This document shows positions 50,604-62,835 of a DNA stretch of 64,000 nucleotides, piece after piece. Source of the DNA: Mesaphorura yosii (lineage: Eukaryota > Arthropoda > Collembola > Poduromorpha > Tullbergiidae); the NCBI GenBank assembly GCA_009869945.1, contig WIXG01000124.1, forward strand, positions 1-64,000, in the 5' to 3' direction. Every line of letters starts with the position of its first letter. The stretch's first letter is position 1. The notes under the pieces are model-generated. The model was not told the origin of the DNA, did not search any database, and saw only the letters and a program-made list of their open reading frames with translations. The position numbers were made by a program, and so were the translations under genes.

Positions 50604-53063
50604 TCAAAGAAAACTCAACGGGTTTCTGTAGTGGCGTTTCTTTTGCTGGAATTTGCTTTTGCCAATAAGCTCATTCAATTTCTTGATCGAATCGGTTTCT
50701 TCGGTTAGAGCATCGTGTTTGGTGGAGTGTCTTTGGCGGGAATAAGTATGTTCCATAACCTCCAGCTCTTGTTGGAAAGCTTCCACACTCTCTGTTTCCA
50801 CGAGGTCACCGGCATATCGATCCGAATAATTTCGACATCGAATTCTAAAGATGAGGAAGAAGCAATTTGTACATTTCATCTTGAATATACGGATGAACCG
50901 CGTCCACCGCGATAGGGGTCTAGTGTACATTCTCGTGGCCGCCAACGGGATCTCAGTTTCTGTTTGCGTTTTCTTGTGCTTGGTTTCGCACTCTGCAGCC
51001 TTCCAGCCTAAAAGCAAATGAATTATTTTAATACCCAATAAATTGTAATTGCCTGCCGAAGTTCATGTGGTGGATCTTACCTATCAGGAACCTTATTTTG
51101 AGGACATTGTCCGAATATTCGAATCCAACCGGTGTGGTCTCGCCGCTGTCCAGCGAGAGTTCCTCGCCAAGAATACTCAGCATCTTGATAGCTTGCAAGT
51201 TGTCACGGGACAGCCTTCTTTCCAGTGCACGAATCTCGACTTGCATCAGATCTTCGTACTGGTTTTCTTCATCCACGATCAGAACTCGCGATAAATTGGA
51301 CAATTTTCTCACACTTTCTTTTCTGACTTCATCATCGGTCATGTTGGAGGCTCGCGGTCGTTGGCGTGATTCGTTCCGGCGGGATGAGAATATGGGCGAG
51401 TCTGCCGAAAAGCTCAAGAAACTCCTTCGCCGATTTCGCTCGGTGGACCTTCTGGGATCGTCCTCATACTCGACGTACACTTGAATCTCGCGTGGAAGGT
51501 TGTCTTGCTCAGCGAGTGTCAGAAAATCTTCTGGAGTGAGCACTGACGACAGCTCGTCTTCGTCATCCATGTTGTTTATATCCTCGTCCAAGTGCAAAAT
51601 AATGTCAGGACAGACGGCGGACACGGAAGGGTCCCTGGCCTTATATAGCCAGACTTTGGATGGATCCTCGTCATCTCCGTCGAGTAGTATCTGCTCACTT
51701 TCACTCTTCGTACTCGTCGGTCGACTTCTCCGTATACTTCCAAAACTTGGTGATGGTAAAATTCTCAACGTTATGCTGGGTCGGCGATGGGACGTGGTGG
51801 CGGGTAAAGACAGAGTGGACAACGCAGGGGACATGCTGCCTGGAGACAACTTTGAAGTGTCTTCGTGATTCCGGTCCACATCTTCCTCCGGCCCAATTGT
51901 TGGAGCCGGACTCTCCGGCGATTCCGACTCTGGACGCACTTCGAGCTCCTGCGCCTCCTCGTATTCATCGGCATCTATCGTGCTTGTACTTGAAAAGTTC
52001 ATTTCGTTCATCGACGAGTTCACCGAGTAAAACTTTTCATCTTCATCCGTGCTGGTGCTGAAGGTCGATTTGCAGGAACCGTAAATTGTGGTGATGGACG
52101 AATGAAAATCTGATGAGGCTACCGATCGCGTGCGAAGTATGGCTGTGAATAGGTTCGGACTTGATACGGATTTCGCCTTTGCATCTTCTGATATTGTGTC
52201 ATCGGTCGCAGATTCTGGTTCGGCAGGAATTGCTTCCTCTTCACACGGAGACCGGGCATCACTGACGGGCCGGCGACATTCGTCTGAAATAGCAATAGTA
52301 CCAGAAATTTGATTATTTTGACTCTCACAGTCCTGCAGACCAGCAACCGCAGTACCCGAGTATATAGTCGTGGGTTGCAACTACTATCAATTAGTGCTGG
52401 AAACCGGCATGGCACACTACGACGCTATACGCGAAACCGTGCCGTGGGTCGTGAGAACATGAACATAATCAAATTTATTTTTAGAACCGTGTCATCTGAA
52501 TCCGAGCCTATTGCTATTGATGCACTGTACTACACGCCGTAAGAAATCAGAGCGATTTATATACTAGTCCACACGAATCGGGTCGCAAAATCCGCAATAA
52601 AATTCGTATTGATACTCTGCATAACTCTTTCGTGGAGTTACGTAACCATACTCAAATTGCGGTCAGGACGTGCGCGTGCCATAACTATCTTTCTCCTACG
52701 CTCGGTTATTCTGGTAAAAACTGGCATAATCAAGATCTCACCTTCTTCGTTATCATGAGTCCCATATCCGTTTGATTTTGAAGCTGGACTGGCCTGAACT
52801 GGACTCCTTTTGGGTCGACTGTTAGCATTGGGAGACATTTTACTCTTCTCTTCCGCGTCCGCTTCCGCGTCCAAATCGCCGGACTCCAATTCCACCGCCA
52901 TGTTTCCTTTCTCTTGCCGCCGCGCACCATCATTTTCGATGTCAACTTGCACGATTAACGTCTGGAAATTCTCCTTGCTTGTGGAATTTTTACGCCCGCG
53001 TTTCTCAGGGTTCGATTTGTTGACAGATTTGTTTGACGACTCACTCATACTAGTTGTAGCCAT
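50604..53063 (-). CDS. Uncharacterised 672-aa acidic/Ser-rich protein with BH3-like and TQT motifs
   Basis: I do not recognise the family. Exons (minus): 53063-52652, 52283-51081, 51007-50604; phases close at 672 residues from MATTSMSESS. The same frame stays open to an ATG at 53198, which would add 45 residues. The exon 1 donor (A then GTATGG) is weak but is the only one keeping phase. The protein is mostly Ser/Glu/Asp-rich and probably disordered. Ordered-looking parts are FTRITERRRKIVMARARP (end of exon 1), DFLTLAEQDNLPREIQVYVE, and a helix at about 500-514, LQAIKMLSILGEEL. The helix fits the BH3 pattern (L-x-x-h-G-D/E-E-h). Residues 550-554 read KKTQT, an LC8 dynein-light-chain-type motif. 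BIM and BMF combine such motifs, but size and order differ here. The gene model is well supported; the function is not. Confidence 0.68.
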
Positions 53064-53198
53064 GTGCCGAGAATAAGGCCAATGACAATCACTGCTTTTG
53101 AGAGGTGGCATTTGAAGGCACTCGGTGTAATATATCTTGACACAAGTTTTGAGTTTGGAATGGGCAGCGGTTACAGTGATTGTGCTTGCGTTCAGCAA

Positions 53199-54710
53199 AT
53201 TCGATGTTAATCGAGTGCGTCCTGCACATTACTGCAACCGCAACCAAAATTTGGTTCGCTAGATCTATTGCAAGTTCATGAGAATGACACCTTGTCAAAG
53301 TTCCAGCGTATTAAAATTCCACAGAGAGGATGAGAAAGACTTATGTGCTAATCGCGGACTGTCGCAGTGCCAAAAATTTTGAGTGAAATGGGTTTCATGT
53401 TCCAAAAGCAACAAGTCTCTCGAAATATCCGATTTTCAAAGATATTGGCCACATGCACCACTGAGCCTGAGAGACTCAGTTATTACTACGAGTCGGCCGC
53501 GCTTGCCTTGCCTTCTATAGGAACACTAATCACTTGGACACAACACAGACGCACTGATTCAAGATACAAGCCGTGTCGTTAGTCGTTCTCGATTCGGTAT
53601 CTGCTCATTTTATCGCCTGACAGGGGAACCTTTGAAGAAATGGCCGCGGAAAGTAATAACCCTCATTGGATTATTGACCATTGCCTGAATGTCCTTGTAA
53701 TCTGACTTTGTCGGTGACCTTAATTGAACAATGACAAATTGCGAATGAGGGATGATTTGTTCAACGAGCTCAATTTGGCAAAGTGTTACGGAAATATCCA
53801 CGACACACGGAACACGCTGCTGAAGTTTAGTCGCCGAGTGCGTCTGTAGTGGAGGGACAGCGATTACTGGAATGGGACAGGATGCGGTTACTTAAAGATA
53901 TGGTATGAGATAATTGAGGTAAACTGAGATGTCAAATTGGCAAAAATTACAACATCACATAAGTGTGAACACCACACATTGGCAAATGACATTGTAGGAC
54001 CATGCGATCATGAATTGGCATTAGTAACCTGCATAAATTCGCCAGCCTGAAAGCCTGAAAAGAGTGCTGGGAGATCATTTTTTTTCGCTAACGCTAGCAT
54101 CTTTCTTACGCAGTGTACAATTCGCAGACAAACTGCACATAAATCCTGCAAAAAGCGACTCACCGAAGGTCAAGATTTTAGCAGCTATTGTTGACTTACG
54201 GGCCTGCGAATTTGTCTTGTTCGAAGTTGCAGCAGTCAGCTTTGCAAACTACAGACTCTACAGGATTCTTGACTTGCCGCATGGATTTCTGCATCATGAT
54301 TTAAGATTCAATGCTCACTCCTTTCTAAACATGCTTATTCTTCGGTGGAAAGCCAGTTGTTGATCATTTAAGTAATTGCCTATTGTCGCTTGTAAATACC
54401 AGTTTACCAGATTTGCATTCTTGCCTCTTGCCAAACTGCATGAACTCACGGCAAGACTCCACTGAATGCCTCAACTTGTCGCTACGGAGCCAGAACCACA
54501 TCTCAGAGTTCAGAATTCAAAAGGAAGTCAGGTACGCATTTTTGAAAACAGAATCTCGGATTGTGTGCTTGAGAGAGATAAAAGTAAGCGTTTTACGCAA
54601 AAACTCTGACTTCGATGTTAAAACCAAGCCCAAAAAGCAGATTCAAAAAATGCAAACATTTTGTACGAAATCATGTAAGAATTAAGAACCTGTAAAATAT
54701 GCAGAAATTA
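53199..54710. other. Intergenic region
   Basis: Two plus-strand frames of about 100 codons (54064-54363 and 54383-54685) are open but show no family signature or splice partners. I leave them uncalled. Confidence 0.45.
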
Positions 54711-54711
54711 G

Positions 54712-54732
54712 GAGGGCTCGTTCGGGATTCGA
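54712..54732 (-). repeat. Fragment resembling the 3' end of the neighbouring tRNA gene
   Basis: Twenty-one bases match the acceptor/T-arm end of the tRNA-Pro gene (54794-54814) with about three differences, in the same orientation and 82 bases away. It looks like a partial duplicate; no complete second tRNA can be folded. Confidence 0.6.
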
Positions 54733-54784
54733 CTAATTTACCCATATCTCTAACAAAAACAAAAAACAATCTGCAAAAAAGTGC

Positions 54785-54790
54785 AAAAAA
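54785..54790 (-). terminator. Pol III terminator T-run after tRNA-Pro
   Basis: A run of T on the minus strand begins a few bases past the tRNA 3' end, with a second T run about 10 bases further on. Confidence 0.75.
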
Positions 54791-54796
54791 CTAGAG

Positions 54797-54867
54797 GGCT
54801 CGTCCGGGATTTGAACCCGGGACCTCTCGCACCCTAAGCGAGAATCATACCCCTAGACCAACGAGCC
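54797..54867 (-). tRNA. tRNA-Pro (anticodon AGG)
   Basis: On the minus strand the sequence folds as a standard eukaryotic tRNA. The acceptor stem is GGCTCGT/ACGAGCC. The D-arm box A reads TGGTCTAGGGGTATGATT. The anticodon stem CTCGC/GCGAG closes the loop TTAGGGT, giving anticodon AGG (to inosine, reading CCU/CCC/CCA). The T arm is TCCCGGGTTCAAATCCCGGA, which doubles as box B of the internal Pol III promoter. A T run follows (AAAAAA at 54785-54790 on the plus strand), as expected for Pol III termination. No intron or encoded CCA. Confidence 0.97.
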
Positions 54868-55178
54868 ACCACACATAATATGCGCTGGTTTTATACAGTA
54901 CATGAATCAAGCACAGAGCGAATCCTGTTTCAAGTGCACTGGCTGGCAGTAAACCGCGAGGCTTTGCGCCCGCTCTGTAAACAAATCCTGACACAATTGT
55001 TTAAAACACATTGTACTAATGCACGCACGTCATTCAAACGTTTTCCAGTCGTACTTATTCGAAAGGAGAGAGTATTGAAGATGCATGCATGGCCATCGCC
55101 ATTGGTGATCGATGGATAGTCTCATGTCCCATGATGACGAAGTGAAGTGTCAAATATTGAATTCGATTAGCAATAGTA
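54868..55178. other. Spacer between tRNA gene and RS-protein 3' UTR
   Basis: No gene seen. The plus-strand frame 54880-55119 has no supporting feature. Confidence 0.5.
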
Positions 55179-55184
55179 TTTATT
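55179..55184 (-). promoter_or_regulatory. AATAAA (minus strand) for the RS-rich gene
   Basis: TTTATT on the plus strand, about 220 bases beyond the stop of the 806-aa gene, is in a normal 3' UTR position. Confidence 0.5.
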
Positions 55185-55404
55185 AAACAACAAATTTCAA
55201 CACAACTTGTACCGTAAGCTCTATCGCCCAGGAAAGCTGAACAGCTGGTGGGAATAAATTAAGAGGACTTTAATTTTCAGAAACACGAATCTTTTGAGTT
55301 TTGACCTGTTGCAACTAAAATTCAATACAACATATTATATTGCGACAGAAACAATAAATAAAACCTAACTGGACAGCAATTGCGGAGAATTGTAGGAACT
55401 GGAA

Positions 55405-58400
55405 CTAAAGTGGTCGAGGACCGCGGCCACGCCCACGGTAGCCATATTCGGCGCCGCCAAATCCCAAATTACTTTGGCGGACGTTAATGACCAATGATCC
55501 ATCTTGTCGATGTCCAATGGATCGACTATGATTTCGTGGCGCGTTGGGATCCATGTACGGCGGTCTGCCATCTGCCATTGGGACATGAACTGGATGACGT
55601 GGCGCTCCGGGTGGACGACCAAGACGTTCTCTGGCGTCGAACAATGGTAGGTTATGTCTGCCACGGTGCCCGGATGTTCGGTCATAATGCCAGCCACCAG
55701 GACGTCGTTCCTGTTGACCTGCCACCGCTGCTGCTGCTGCTGCTCGTTCGTAGTAGCCTTCAGATGCCAGCCAGTCTCTGTATTCAAACCACCATTTCTC
55801 CCACTTGACATATTCTTCAAACTCCAGCGGTCTTTCGTTAAAGTACCCACGGTCCCTGCAAAGACATTTAAGTTAGTAGCACGGTTGACACTTTAATCTT
55901 CAAAATAATATCTTTAAATCGGAGAATTCGTCTACCAACCTGTAGTATGTATAGCGAACATGTGGATCGTTCCAATCTGCAGGACGTTCTGATGGTTCGT
56001 CACGGTCCATGCGCTCAAAGTGTCGTCTTCTGTCAGATGAAGTGTAGTGCCGACCGCCCTCGGCCGCAACAATATCAGGAGTCTTCGGTCGGCTTCTGCG
56101 ATGACTGTTTAAGGAAAGAATTATGTTTCATTTTAAGATTTAGTTCGGTGTGCTTTCTATAAACGACAAACTTACTCGTCAGGCGAAGTGTGTTGCTGCC
56201 CATCAATCAAAACCCTGCTGTCGGGATTTCTAAGATCACGAACCACCCTCATCTTCGTGTCGATTTCATTGACCGAAAGAACTGGTTTCGCAAATTCACG
56301 TTTATCGTGAGCCGTGACTTGCGTAAGCTTCGCAAAACGTTCGGACAAACTCATGTGTGGTTCTGTGTCAGACTCTGAGGATGACTCTGAGTCACTTTCG
56401 CTTTCCTTCTTCCCCTCAGTTTGCTTAGCTGTGAAATTGTAGTAAAAAATTTACTCACTTGAATTCTTATGGAAAGGTCTAATGCCAATTTGATGTTCCT
56501 ACCTGCACTTGATTTGGCGGCAGAACCCTTCGCTGTAGCCAGTCCTTTAGTGCTCGTTTTAGCAGTCTTTGAAGAGCCCTTCGCCTTGCCGTTGGACGCT
56601 TTTTCTTCAGATGTTTTATTTGCTCGTTTACTTGATTTACTCCCCGACTTCGTGCGCCCATGAATAATATTTGTTACGACGCTTGCGTCAGGAACAACGG
56701 ATCTTGATTGTAATTTGTTTGCGGCCGGAATCACCTTCACTTGCCTTTCACCTTTGCCTTTTTTGCTTGCAGAATTTCGACTTCCAGCACTAAACGATGA
56801 TGATGATGAAGAAGAAATCGATGCCGCCGACCGTCTTCCGCTATTGGATGCCAAGCAGGAGATTGCTGAACTATCGCTTCGGCTGTCATAGTCCGACGAT
56901 GATGAATTAGTTTTGCTTGAGGTTCTTTGGCGCTTTCTTGGGTGCAATTCTAAAACGTCCTCATCGTCCGATGAATGTGAAGATGATGTGAATGAGTCAG
57001 AACGACTTCCAGAGCGAGATCTAGATCTTGAGCCAGAAGCAGATTTTCCAAAAGGCCGAACCTATTAGAAAGCAGAGGATATTATCAATAAAAAGCCTTA
57101 AAAATGCGGACTCTAGTTAAAGTCTGCATATTGACCCTAACCTCTCATTGCCGTCATCTTACCTTCGCGGTGGGTTTGGGCCTTCCCTCTGCGGTCTCTG
57201 AATCTGAAGAATGCGAATCTGAGAAAGAAGTTGGCGCTGGCTTCTTGCTTTGAGCAAGGAGCTTCTCTCTTTCTTCTCGTAACTTTCTAATTACTGCGAT
57301 GTCAGACTCGTCATCATCCTCCCTGGCCTCTTTATCTTTGCGCTTTGAGGTTGAGCCTTTGGTCCCTCTAGCACTTGACGAGGGCAGCAACGATTTTTTC
57401 ATGGGCGTTTTGGACACCGGCTTACTGGCAATTTTCTCAGATCTTCCTCCTGCTGCGGTAGTTGCGCCTGAACCAACTATCTTTCGCTCGTCAGTCTTGG
57501 GCTTGGGAGCTGCTTCGTCCTTGCATCTTGCCGGAGCTAAAATATTTCTGTTTCATAACGAAATTAGTAGTAAAAATAATGGCAAACCATCCAGTCAGCT
57601 ACAAAATTTGATAGTTTAATAAGAATCTGAATCACAATATTTCGCATACCGAGTCGAAGACTTCCCGACCGGAGAACGTGAACGGCTGAAGTTTCTTGAA
57701 CGCTCGTTTCGGTGGCCATCCTTTCTCGATCTTGGAAAATGGTCACCCTCCCCGCGATCTCCATGATACAGTTCCTTATACCCGCTGTGATTCCACCTTC
57801 AATCCCCATTGTTAAATAAAATTAACATTCATTCCTGAATTATGTGTTGGTTTCAACTTAATTTCTGATCTCACCTGTTCGGATACTTCTCATCTTCTTC
57901 CCCAGCTTTTGCGTTATGGCGATTTTCTCTCACTTTACGAACCGTTTGTGAAAGATGAGCGAACACCGAATTCTTCCGTTCTGTACTGTACTCTGGAATA
58001 AAATCTGACTCATCAAATATCCTAATGAGTCTTCAAAGTCATGGATAGAACAGTAATAATTACTCTTCAATAAGAGTAAGAACTATTGTTCACAGAAACT
58101 TCACAGCAAGCGTAATCTTACCTCTGTTTCTGGTGCTTGCTGATTTGGTCTTGTATTCTCTCGCATCATAGTCCCGGTAGTCAGCACGACTGCGATGGTG
58201 GCCATCTCTCGAATATTTGGAATCAAGTGCCTTGCTACTTCGCTTCTCACCTCTTCTTTCATAATCATCAGAATAACGTGGTTCTTTTCTGTCTCGTTTC
58301 AACAGTTCGTAATATTTATCCTGCTTCGTCATTCCTGGACTTCCGTGTCTATCGTGTTTAGTGTCTGTCTTTCTGGAGTGTCTTTCTGAATACTCGTCAT

Positions 58401-58485
58401 CATTGTAACGATGCCTTGTGGAATACGAAGATGTGGAGGATTTTAGCTTAGTGTTCTGCCGATATTTTTCTTTCATTGAATACAT
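55405..58485 (-). CDS. RS/Ser-rich nuclear-type protein, 806 aa, 8 exons
   Basis: Not assigned to a named family. Exons (minus): 58485-58122, 57992-57875, 57796-57650, 57526-57163, 57061-56503, 56428-56176, 56104-55940, 55855-55405; phases close at 806 residues. The N terminus is rich in Arg, Asp, His and Tyr (DKYYELLKRDRKEPRYSDDY). RS dipeptides cluster in exon 3 (FSRSRSPVGKSS) and exon 5 (GSRSRSRSGSRSDS), followed by poly-Ser and Lys-rich tracts. A conserved-looking block is LSERFAKLTQVTAHDKREFA, then KMRVVRDLRNPDSRVLI. Exon 8 has an aromatic cluster (WEKWWFEYRDWLASEGYY), poly-Ala, and an RG-rich end (GYRGRGRGPRPL). Composition suggests a splicing or mRNA-processing factor in nuclear speckles; that is inference. 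The exon 4 acceptor was set at CGGCAAG because it alone keeps the frame. Confidence 0.82.
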
Positions 58486-60778
58486 CGCAGATTTGAGTTG
58501 CGATATCCCTAGAAATTCATTTCATAATGTCAGTACGACGACGATGACGCGAATATCAGCAAATTAGAATAAAACAGAGGGGAAAGTAATTGGGATTTCT
58601 TTCTCGTCTCCTCAAGTAATTAGTGACTGAGCTGAAAAGTACCTGCCGAGAAAAGTTGACTACGCAAGAAATCAAACTAGAATGTCTCTGCTGCCCAGTT
58701 GTCCGTCCAAGTAAGAAGTAAACAGACTTGTGATCTCTGAAAAATTTAGATAAAGTGAAAGTTAATAATAATCCATTATGTACAAACTAAAATGTCTCCC
58801 TCCGCGTCAAAGTACAAATGCAAGACCCTCACTTCTATACAGGCCAAGAATATTAGGGCAGCAGTGTTTTATCAGGCTCAAAAGGAAATAAAATAAGAAA
58901 CCCGCAAGCTGCAGACCGGTGATTCTGACCATCTTCAGGGTGTTTCGAAATTTGGCATATTTCAAATCTCATTTGAGAAATTGAAAACTGTAACTGCCAA
59001 TGCATCAATAATTCCAGGTTTAGTTCAGTTCATATTTATCTTGACGAAGTTCTCAGGAAAAAATCATAATCGATGATCGTTCAGATTTGCAGGGACGTTA
59101 CTCAAGCAGTAGCAGACACAGCTGCATTCCGAGATGAGATTCATAAGCAATACATCCTTGTCGTTGGAGAATCATCGTAAGTGTGAAAGTGTCTTTTCGC
59201 TGATAGCTGATATGAAATGGCCAAGCGCCAAGCCATGGCTAGCAGCGCAGCAACCAACACACACGTTTCGAATGTCCGAAACTGATATCATCATCCAATA
59301 TCATTACTGATTACTCTTCCCACCCAAACTTCATTATGATGGAAACACATTCTGGAAGCCATTGATAATTAACTATTTAGGTTATTCCCACCAAATAACC
59401 AAGCCCAATTGTCCTCATTCTCAGGTGAAAGTCAAATTTTGGGATGCCCGAGCAGTTCATGGGAACTCTAAAACAAACACTATTTGTTCGACAACGTCGG
59501 TAATCACGTATGTTCATTATTTGGAGCATTTTCGTTGATCCAAATTTTAAATCATTCATTTACAGAATCACAGTCCACGAGAATCCATTACCGCTGCTGT
59601 TGCTACACTATTCACATTGTTACTTGAAAATACACAGATCACTAAAGTTTGACTAACGGCTGGAGAAAATGCTCTGAACGAGTCGTCGAAGTTCAATTGA
59701 ATTCTTTACGATCAAAACCAGGGTCCAAGTGATGTTGATGACGGGGGATCGACTCGACGCGTTGATCAGCAACTCAGCATTAGAAATGTCTTGTTTCTGC
59801 AGTCAATTAGTCCATCGGCAACGTTGCATATTGCATATGATTTCATTTCGACATGATGTGGAGGCTTAGCGCAACCATTATATTAGGTTCACACTGACAT
59901 TAGTGTTTACTTAATTAAGTCCTAATTGTGTAATAACTGGTATCACTGAAATCAGCATATCAATTTCGCGAAAAGGCGATTCTTGATCTTGACAACAATA
60001 ACATGATCAACGCAACGCGAATTTCTCTTACTTACCGAACAAATGATCAACGCACAAAGCAGTTCATAAATCTTCATTAAATCAATGGAAGACTTGGCAG
60101 CTGTCGACTCGAGTTTTGCATTTGCTGGAACATCGAAATCACAGAATCGCTCTGGGTGGCTAGATCGGCTAGATGGATGGTGCGATGTGGCAGTTGTATT
60201 TGTTGATGTCGATATTTGACAGCAAATGAATTACGGCCTATGGCCAGCTGAGTGTGCTGAGTGAGCTATCACCGCCAATCGAACCGAATTATGGATAACC
60301 TAATCACAATTCACAAGGAGTTTCCACGAGTGACCAATCTGTGGTGTCGAGATGAATGTGTTCAAATACAAGATTCAGGTGCAACCACTGCAAAGACTTC
60401 GTAACGAAAATGGTATTTTCTTTGAGTTTTGATAACATTTGCATTCCTCACTGAACGCAGTCCATTGACATTTCCTTCCACAGAGCGAGCGCAGCGTAGC
60501 GATGATGTTCAGAGCAGATTCGTCACGTGTGGTCTCCACGCTGCAGCAAATAGCACGTAAAAGTGGGAAAAGAAGAAAAACGCAAGTTTGCTCTTTGAAT
60601 GAATGAACAGAGCAGTGCCGAGTTCCTTGCATTTGTATTATTCCATAAGAAAATCAAGGCAGCGGTTCAGTAGGAAGCAATCGTTAGTTTAGCTAAAGTT
60701 AAGACTAATTACAACCAACTCTTGTGTGTAATACTTTTATGTCGTAAATTAGCTCAGTAACCTATCAGCCACAGTACA
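58486..60778. other. Bidirectional upstream region between the RS-rich gene and TOMM40
   Basis: These divergent genes are separated by about 2.3 kb. No gene is recognised inside. The minus-strand ATG at 58485 is preceded by an acceptor-like TTTCTAG (around 58508), so a leader exon probably lies here. Confidence 0.5.
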
Positions 60779-62437
60779 ATGGGGAACGCACCGACTAAGC
60801 TCCCGAGTGTCCCGACTAAAGCATGTTGTGAAGCAGCCGATCCAACAATTCTGCCACCGATGCCCGCCCCTCCTCCCGGAGGCGCTCCTCTACCAGACTA
60901 TCAGTCACAGCCGCCGCCAGTAAATGAGAGATTTAAGAATAATCCGGGCACCGTGGAAGATCTTCATAAGAGATGCAAAGGTAAATACTTTTCATATGTG
61001 TATGACCACGAGCTAGGATGATAATCGGAAATATCCGGCAAATTATCTCATTATCTTTGCAACACACTTTAGACGATGAGTTCAGAGTTGAGTTATGTCA
61101 TAATGGGTATTGTTTTTTTCTTCCAGAAATATTTCCAATACCCATTGAAGGTGCAAAAGTTATTATTAACAAGGGCCTTAATCAAGGATTTCAAGTAACT
61201 CACTCGCTGGCTATGAGCGCGATTCAGCCCTCCGGGTATCGCTTTGGAGCTACTTATGTTGGCGATATGGTAAGACAGCCCCTCTCTAATCTCCGCCGAT
61301 TTATATTTAGCATTGGTGACATTGTTGTTACTGATTGCTGTAATTGCATTTTTTTTAAAGCTAACTCCTACTGACCCTAGTCTGGTTTTAATTGGAGACA
61401 TTGATCCAAGTGGCAATTTAAATGCTCAAGCTATTCACTGTCCTACAGAACCTCTTAAGCTGAAGTTTGCCACCCAGGTAAAGCTCAACATCTTCCCAGT
61501 CAGTTTGTAAATCTGTAAATCAACAAACTTGCCAATATTGCTTTGTCAATACGGAGGCGGAAGCTAACGAATTTACATGTTCGTTGTTTAACGTCCATTT
61601 CGTTCAACTCCTTCCAGGTTTCAAACGGAAAATATTCAACAATTCAAACGTCAATGGATTATCGTGGCCGAAATTGGACTTTGTCGGTAGGGCTTGGTAA
61701 CCCAAACCTATTCACTGAGTCAGGTATCCAAGCTTCTAAACTAATTAAGAATTAATAATGCGCGTAACTTTGAATGTGAAATTACTATCTTCTGTCTGAT
61801 TTCTCAGGAATTGGCGTTCTAAGCTATTTGCACGCTTTTACGCCAGAACTCTGCGCTGGTCTCGAAGTAGTTCATCAAAGATCACCACAAATTCCTGATA
61901 CTGGGCATGCGACTATAGTGTCAGCATGTGCTCGTTACGCAAGTAAGCAACTACGATCATGGAATAATTTCAACAAACGGGACTAACCGATTTATGCTTC
62001 AAAAGTTTCAATTTCTTCTTCCTTTTCGGTAATTTCTAGCTGATGTCAATACTTGGAGTGGATTTGCTGGCATGAACAGTGTCGGACTTTGCTACTACAG
62101 ACGAATCAACGATGAGCTACAAATTGGCGTTGATTTAGAGCGGAACATCATGCTAGGCGAAAGCATTGCGCAAATAGGATACCAATATGATCTTCCAAAA
62201 GCAAACTTTACAATGAAAGGTCAGGAGTGAAACATTTGAGTTTTCGTTAGATAAAGTTTGAGTTCTAAATTCTGGTCCTATGTTTTAATTTTAGCCATGG
62301 TGGACACCAACTGGACAGTCACGGCCATGTTGGAGAAAAGACTGTTACCGATGCCATTCACGTTTTCCTTATGTGGAAGTATTAATCACGTAAAGAATCA
62401 GTTTCGTCTTGGTTGTTCAATGGTAATTGGAGGGTAG
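60779..62437 (+). CDS. TOMM40: Mitochondrial import receptor subunit TOM40, 7 exons
   Basis: TOM40 is the beta-barrel pore of the TOM complex in the mitochondrial outer membrane, through which nearly all precursor proteins pass. Exons: 60779-60980, 61127-61269, 61361-61477, 61618-61723, 61808-61942, 62040-62219, 62295-62437. Phases close at 341 residues (human 361). The N terminus MGNAPTKLPS leads into a Pro-rich cytosolic segment (PPMPAPPPGGAPLPDY). Then comes the pre-barrel helix region NNPGTVEDLHKRCKEIFPIP. The barrel strands include GANVIINKGL-like VIINKGLNQGFQVTHSLAMS, YRFGATYVGD, LSVGLGNPNLFTESGIGVLS and GSINHVKNQFRLGCSMVIGG, the last being the beta-signal-bearing end. A possible ATTAAA signal is at 62579. 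Confidence 0.96.
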
Positions 62438-62505
62438 GGCGAAGTGAAGAAAATTTAACTATGAACTTGACACAAAGATTATCTACTAAACTTTTGATAA
62501 CGTGT

Positions 62506-62511
62506 TTTATT
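62506..62511 (-). promoter_or_regulatory. AATAAA (minus strand), probable RBBP5 poly(A) signal
   Basis: TTTATT on the plus strand lies about 325 bases beyond the RBBP5 stop and only 69 bases after the TOMM40 stop. The convergent 3' UTRs therefore likely overlap. Confidence 0.5.
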
Positions 62512-62835
62512 GTGTGAGTCAATATGGAGAACTTAAGTGCATGTATAGTATCATGTGTCATGAATGATTAGTCGAACTATTAAAGATTCCTATAAAATTG
62601 TCCAAGAGTGTCCTTGTAATTTGTTACATAAAAATAACTGCATAACAAAAGATCAGACGAAGTATTCTCCAAGCTTATCGCTCATGGGAAGGACAAATGA
62701 TAGAAGACATGATTAAAAGCATTTATGCATAGATTTCTTACATTAGACATTAAGAACTTAATTCCCTGAAGCAAACGTGAGGTGAAGGTGGGTAAAAGAA
62801 CGAAGCTGATTTTCTTCGATGGCTCCACTGCATTT

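Noticed and set aside
51065..52061. Plus-strand open frames of 122-139 codons
   Set aside because: They lie antisense to the large exon of the 672-aa gene, and their Ser/Arg bias is the mirror of its acidic and Ser codons.
54064..54685. Two adjacent plus-strand frames of about 100 codons as a two-exon gene
   Set aside because: No convincing donor/acceptor pair joins them and neither resembles a known family.
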